Positions 4,832-5,815 of a stretch of DNA of 5,815 nucleotides are shown here, one piece after another. The translations under genes were made by a program, and so were the position numbers. The notes under the pieces were generated by a model, which saw only the letters and a program-made list of their open reading frames with translations, was not told the DNA's origin and did no database searches. How positions within the stretch are numbered: the first letter of the stretch is position 1; each line of letters opens with the position of its first letter. Source of the DNA: Candidatus Nomurabacteria bacterium (GTDB taxonomy: Bacteria > Patescibacteriota > Minisyncoccia > Phycocordibacterales > UBA9973); NCBI GenBank assembly GCA_943350065.1, contig CALQZZ010000038.1, forward strand, positions 1 through 5,815. Reading direction: 5' to 3'.

Positions 4832-5257
4832 TTAACCTTTTACTTCGATACCAGCAGATCGAGCTGATCCTGCGATGATAGCGATCAATCCTTCATCGTC
4901 TTTAGCATTAAGGTCAACAGCTTTTTTCTTTCCGATTTCTAGTGCTTGAGCACGAGTAATCTTTCCGACTTTAGCTGTATTAGGCTTTCCTGAACCTTTT
5001 TCTACACCGGCAGCCTTAAGGATAAGGTCTGTAGCAGGAGGAGTCTTAATAACGAAATCATAAGTACGATCTTCGTAAACAGACACAATACATCCTACCT
5101 TTTCGCCCATCATCTTTGATGTAGCGGCATTAAATTTGGTAACGAAATCACCAATGTTTATACCAGCCTGTCCAAGGGCGGGACCAAGAGGAGGAGCAGG
5201 AGTTGCTCGGCCACCCATAATTTGTAATTTAATTTTCTTTGTTATTTTCTTTGCCAT
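4832..5257 (-). CDS. rplK: 50S ribosomal protein L11
   Basis: Ribosomal protein L11, 141 aa, full length compared with E. coli (142 aa). It binds 23S rRNA at the GTPase-associated centre and helps elongation factors and RelA-type stringent signalling act on the ribosome. The N-terminal domain carries the conserved proline-rich TPAPPLGPALGQAGINIGDF (19-38) and the target site of thiopeptide antibiotics; the C-terminal RNA-binding domain includes GKITRAQALEIGKKK and the closing IIAGSARSAGIEVKG. The ATG at 5257 starts 16 nt after the nusG stop, the usual nusG-rplK order. The gap has no Shine-Dalgarno sequence but contains TATAGT and TATAAA. The family's usual next gene, rplA (L1), is absent: a strong terminator follows. 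Confidence 0.99.
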   Translation of the reverse strand: MAKKITKKIKLQIMGGRATPAPPLGPALGQAGINIGDFVTKFNAATSKMMGEKVGCIVSVYEDRTYDFVIKTPPATDLILKAAGVEKGSGKPNTAKVGKITRAQALEIGKKKAVDLNAKDDEGLIAIIAGSARSAGIEVKG

Positions 5258-5262
5258 ATATT

Positions 5263-5273
5263 TTTATACTATA
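5263..5273 (-). promoter_or_regulatory. Possible internal promoter for rplK in the nusG-rplK gap
   Basis: The 16-nt gap contains overlapping -10-like boxes on the minus strand: TATAGT (5273-5268) and TATAAA (5268-5263), 10 and 5 nt before the rplK ATG. TTGCAA (5294-5289) is a partial -35 only 15 nt upstream of the first. Either box would give a leaderless or nearly leaderless rplK mRNA. The gap is so AT-rich that this may be chance. Confidence 0.25.
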
Positions 5274-5815
5274 TTAAATCTTTTTTACTTGCAAGAAGTC
5301 TAATTCGACTGGAGTTTCACGACCGAACATTGAAACTAAGACTTTTACTTTTCCTCTTTCTTGATCAATTGCATTTACCTTACCTTCCAATTCTTTAAAC
5401 GGACCATCTACTATCATTACTGTCTCATCTATCGCTAAATCAATATTGTGTTTTGTAGTACCAGCGTCCATTTTCTTAAACAAATAATCAACTTCTTCTT
5501 TTTTTAATGGAACTGGATTTACTCCTGCTCCGACGAATCCTGTGACACGAGGAGTATTACGGACTACATACCAAGAGTCGTCAGTCACAATCATATCTAC
5601 TAGTACATATCCTGGATAAATTTTCTCTTCTACTTCGACACGTTTATTTCCTTTAATTTTTACTTTTTTCTCAATCGGTACAATGACATTAAAAATCTTT
5701 TCTTGCATACCTAGAGATTCGATACGTTGTTTTAAATTTCTCAAAACAGCGTTTTCGTATCCAGCATAAGTGTGGATAGCGTACCAATTTCTTTCTCCTT
5801 GTGTTTCTTGTTTAG
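5274..5815 (-). CDS. nusG: Transcription termination/antitermination protein NusG (5' end outside window)
   Basis: The open frame runs through the right edge of the window; 179 residues are visible, against 181 for E. coli NusG, so only a short N-terminal piece is missing. The TTG at 5744 is not the start: upstream of it the same frame encodes NWYAIHTYAGYENAVL, the conserved first strand and helix of the NGN domain. The NGN domain (about visible residues 9-115) also contains the IYPGYVLVDM strand and the RNTPRVTGFVG segment; the KOW domain follows (about 128-179) with VDGPFKELEGKV and VSMFGRETPVEL. NusG binds RNA polymerase clamp and, through KOW, Rho or ribosomal protein S10. Stop TAA is 16 nt before rplK, matching the common secE-nusG-rplK order; secE would lie beyond the edge. 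Confidence 0.98.
   Translation of the reverse strand, partial: KQETQGERNWYAIHTYAGYENAVLRNLKQRIESLGMQEKIFNVIVPIEKKVKIKGNKRVEVEEKIYPGYVLVDMIVTDDSWYVVRNTPRVTGFVGAGVNPVPLKKEEVDYLFKKMDAGTTKHNIDLAIDETVMIVDGPFKELEGKVNAIDQERGKVKVLVSMFGRETPVELDFLQVKKI

Noticed and set aside
5742..5744. TTG as the start of NusG
   Set aside because: The same frame upstream encodes the conserved WYAIHTYAGYEN segment of the NGN domain, so the gene begins beyond the window edge.
1..5815. CRISPR array, mobile element, tRNA or rRNA
   Set aside because: No spaced direct repeats, transposase-like frames, terminal inverted repeats or cloverleaf-like segments were found on either strand.

Overview
The window is an AT-rich, tightly packed stretch of bacterial chromosome with housekeeping genes only. 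Gene content, very short gaps, no recognisable Shine-Dalgarno sequences and exclusive use of TAA as stop suggest a small-genome bacterium. My best guess is Candidatus Patescibacteria (CPR, Parcubacteria-like), but this is inferred from style and not shown by a marker gene. The standard code (table 11) fits all genes; no in-frame TGA is seen.

Layout, left to right. (1) 1-63, minus: the first 21 codons of a gene that looks like serine hydroxymethyltransferase (glyA), with a -10 box placed so that its mRNA would be leaderless. (2) 91-1509, minus: a DEAD-box RNA helicase with an acid-free basic N-terminal tail and its own terminator. It has a strong TTGACA / extended -10 promoter and a roughly 94-nt 5' UTR carrying a 9-bp inverted repeat just before the start codon. 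(3) 1717-3189, plus: a two-gene operon, thymidylate synthase (thyA) then dihydrofolate reductase (folA), 3 nt apart, ending in a bidirectional terminator. folA carries an in-frame palindromic repeat that adds about 14 residues. (4) 3223-4053, minus: a two-gene operon, dCMP deaminase then a MazG-like nucleotide pyrophosphohydrolase, 9 nt apart. (5) 4114-4725, minus: a HAD-family, probably nucleotidase-like phosphatase. (6) 4832-5815, minus: nusG (5' end cut by the window edge) then rplK, closed by a strong terminator, with no rplA following.

Regions 1 and 3-5 make metabolic sense together. dCMP deaminase and the pyrophosphohydrolase can supply dUMP, ThyA methylates dUMP to dTMP while turning methylene-THF into DHF, DHFR reduces DHF to THF, and SHMT would recharge THF with serine's one-carbon unit. 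The HAD protein may trim (deoxy)nucleotides. The window therefore holds nearly a whole thymidylate cycle, spread over several transcription units rather than one operon.

The most noteworthy signals are the palindromic element inside folA, the repeated arrangement of a -10 box 6-7 nt before an ATG (predicted leaderless mRNAs), which also moves the thyA and dCMP deaminase starts, and the structured 5' UTR of the helicase gene. No mobile element, CRISPR array, tRNA or rRNA was seen, and no gene-free stretch exceeds 200 nt.
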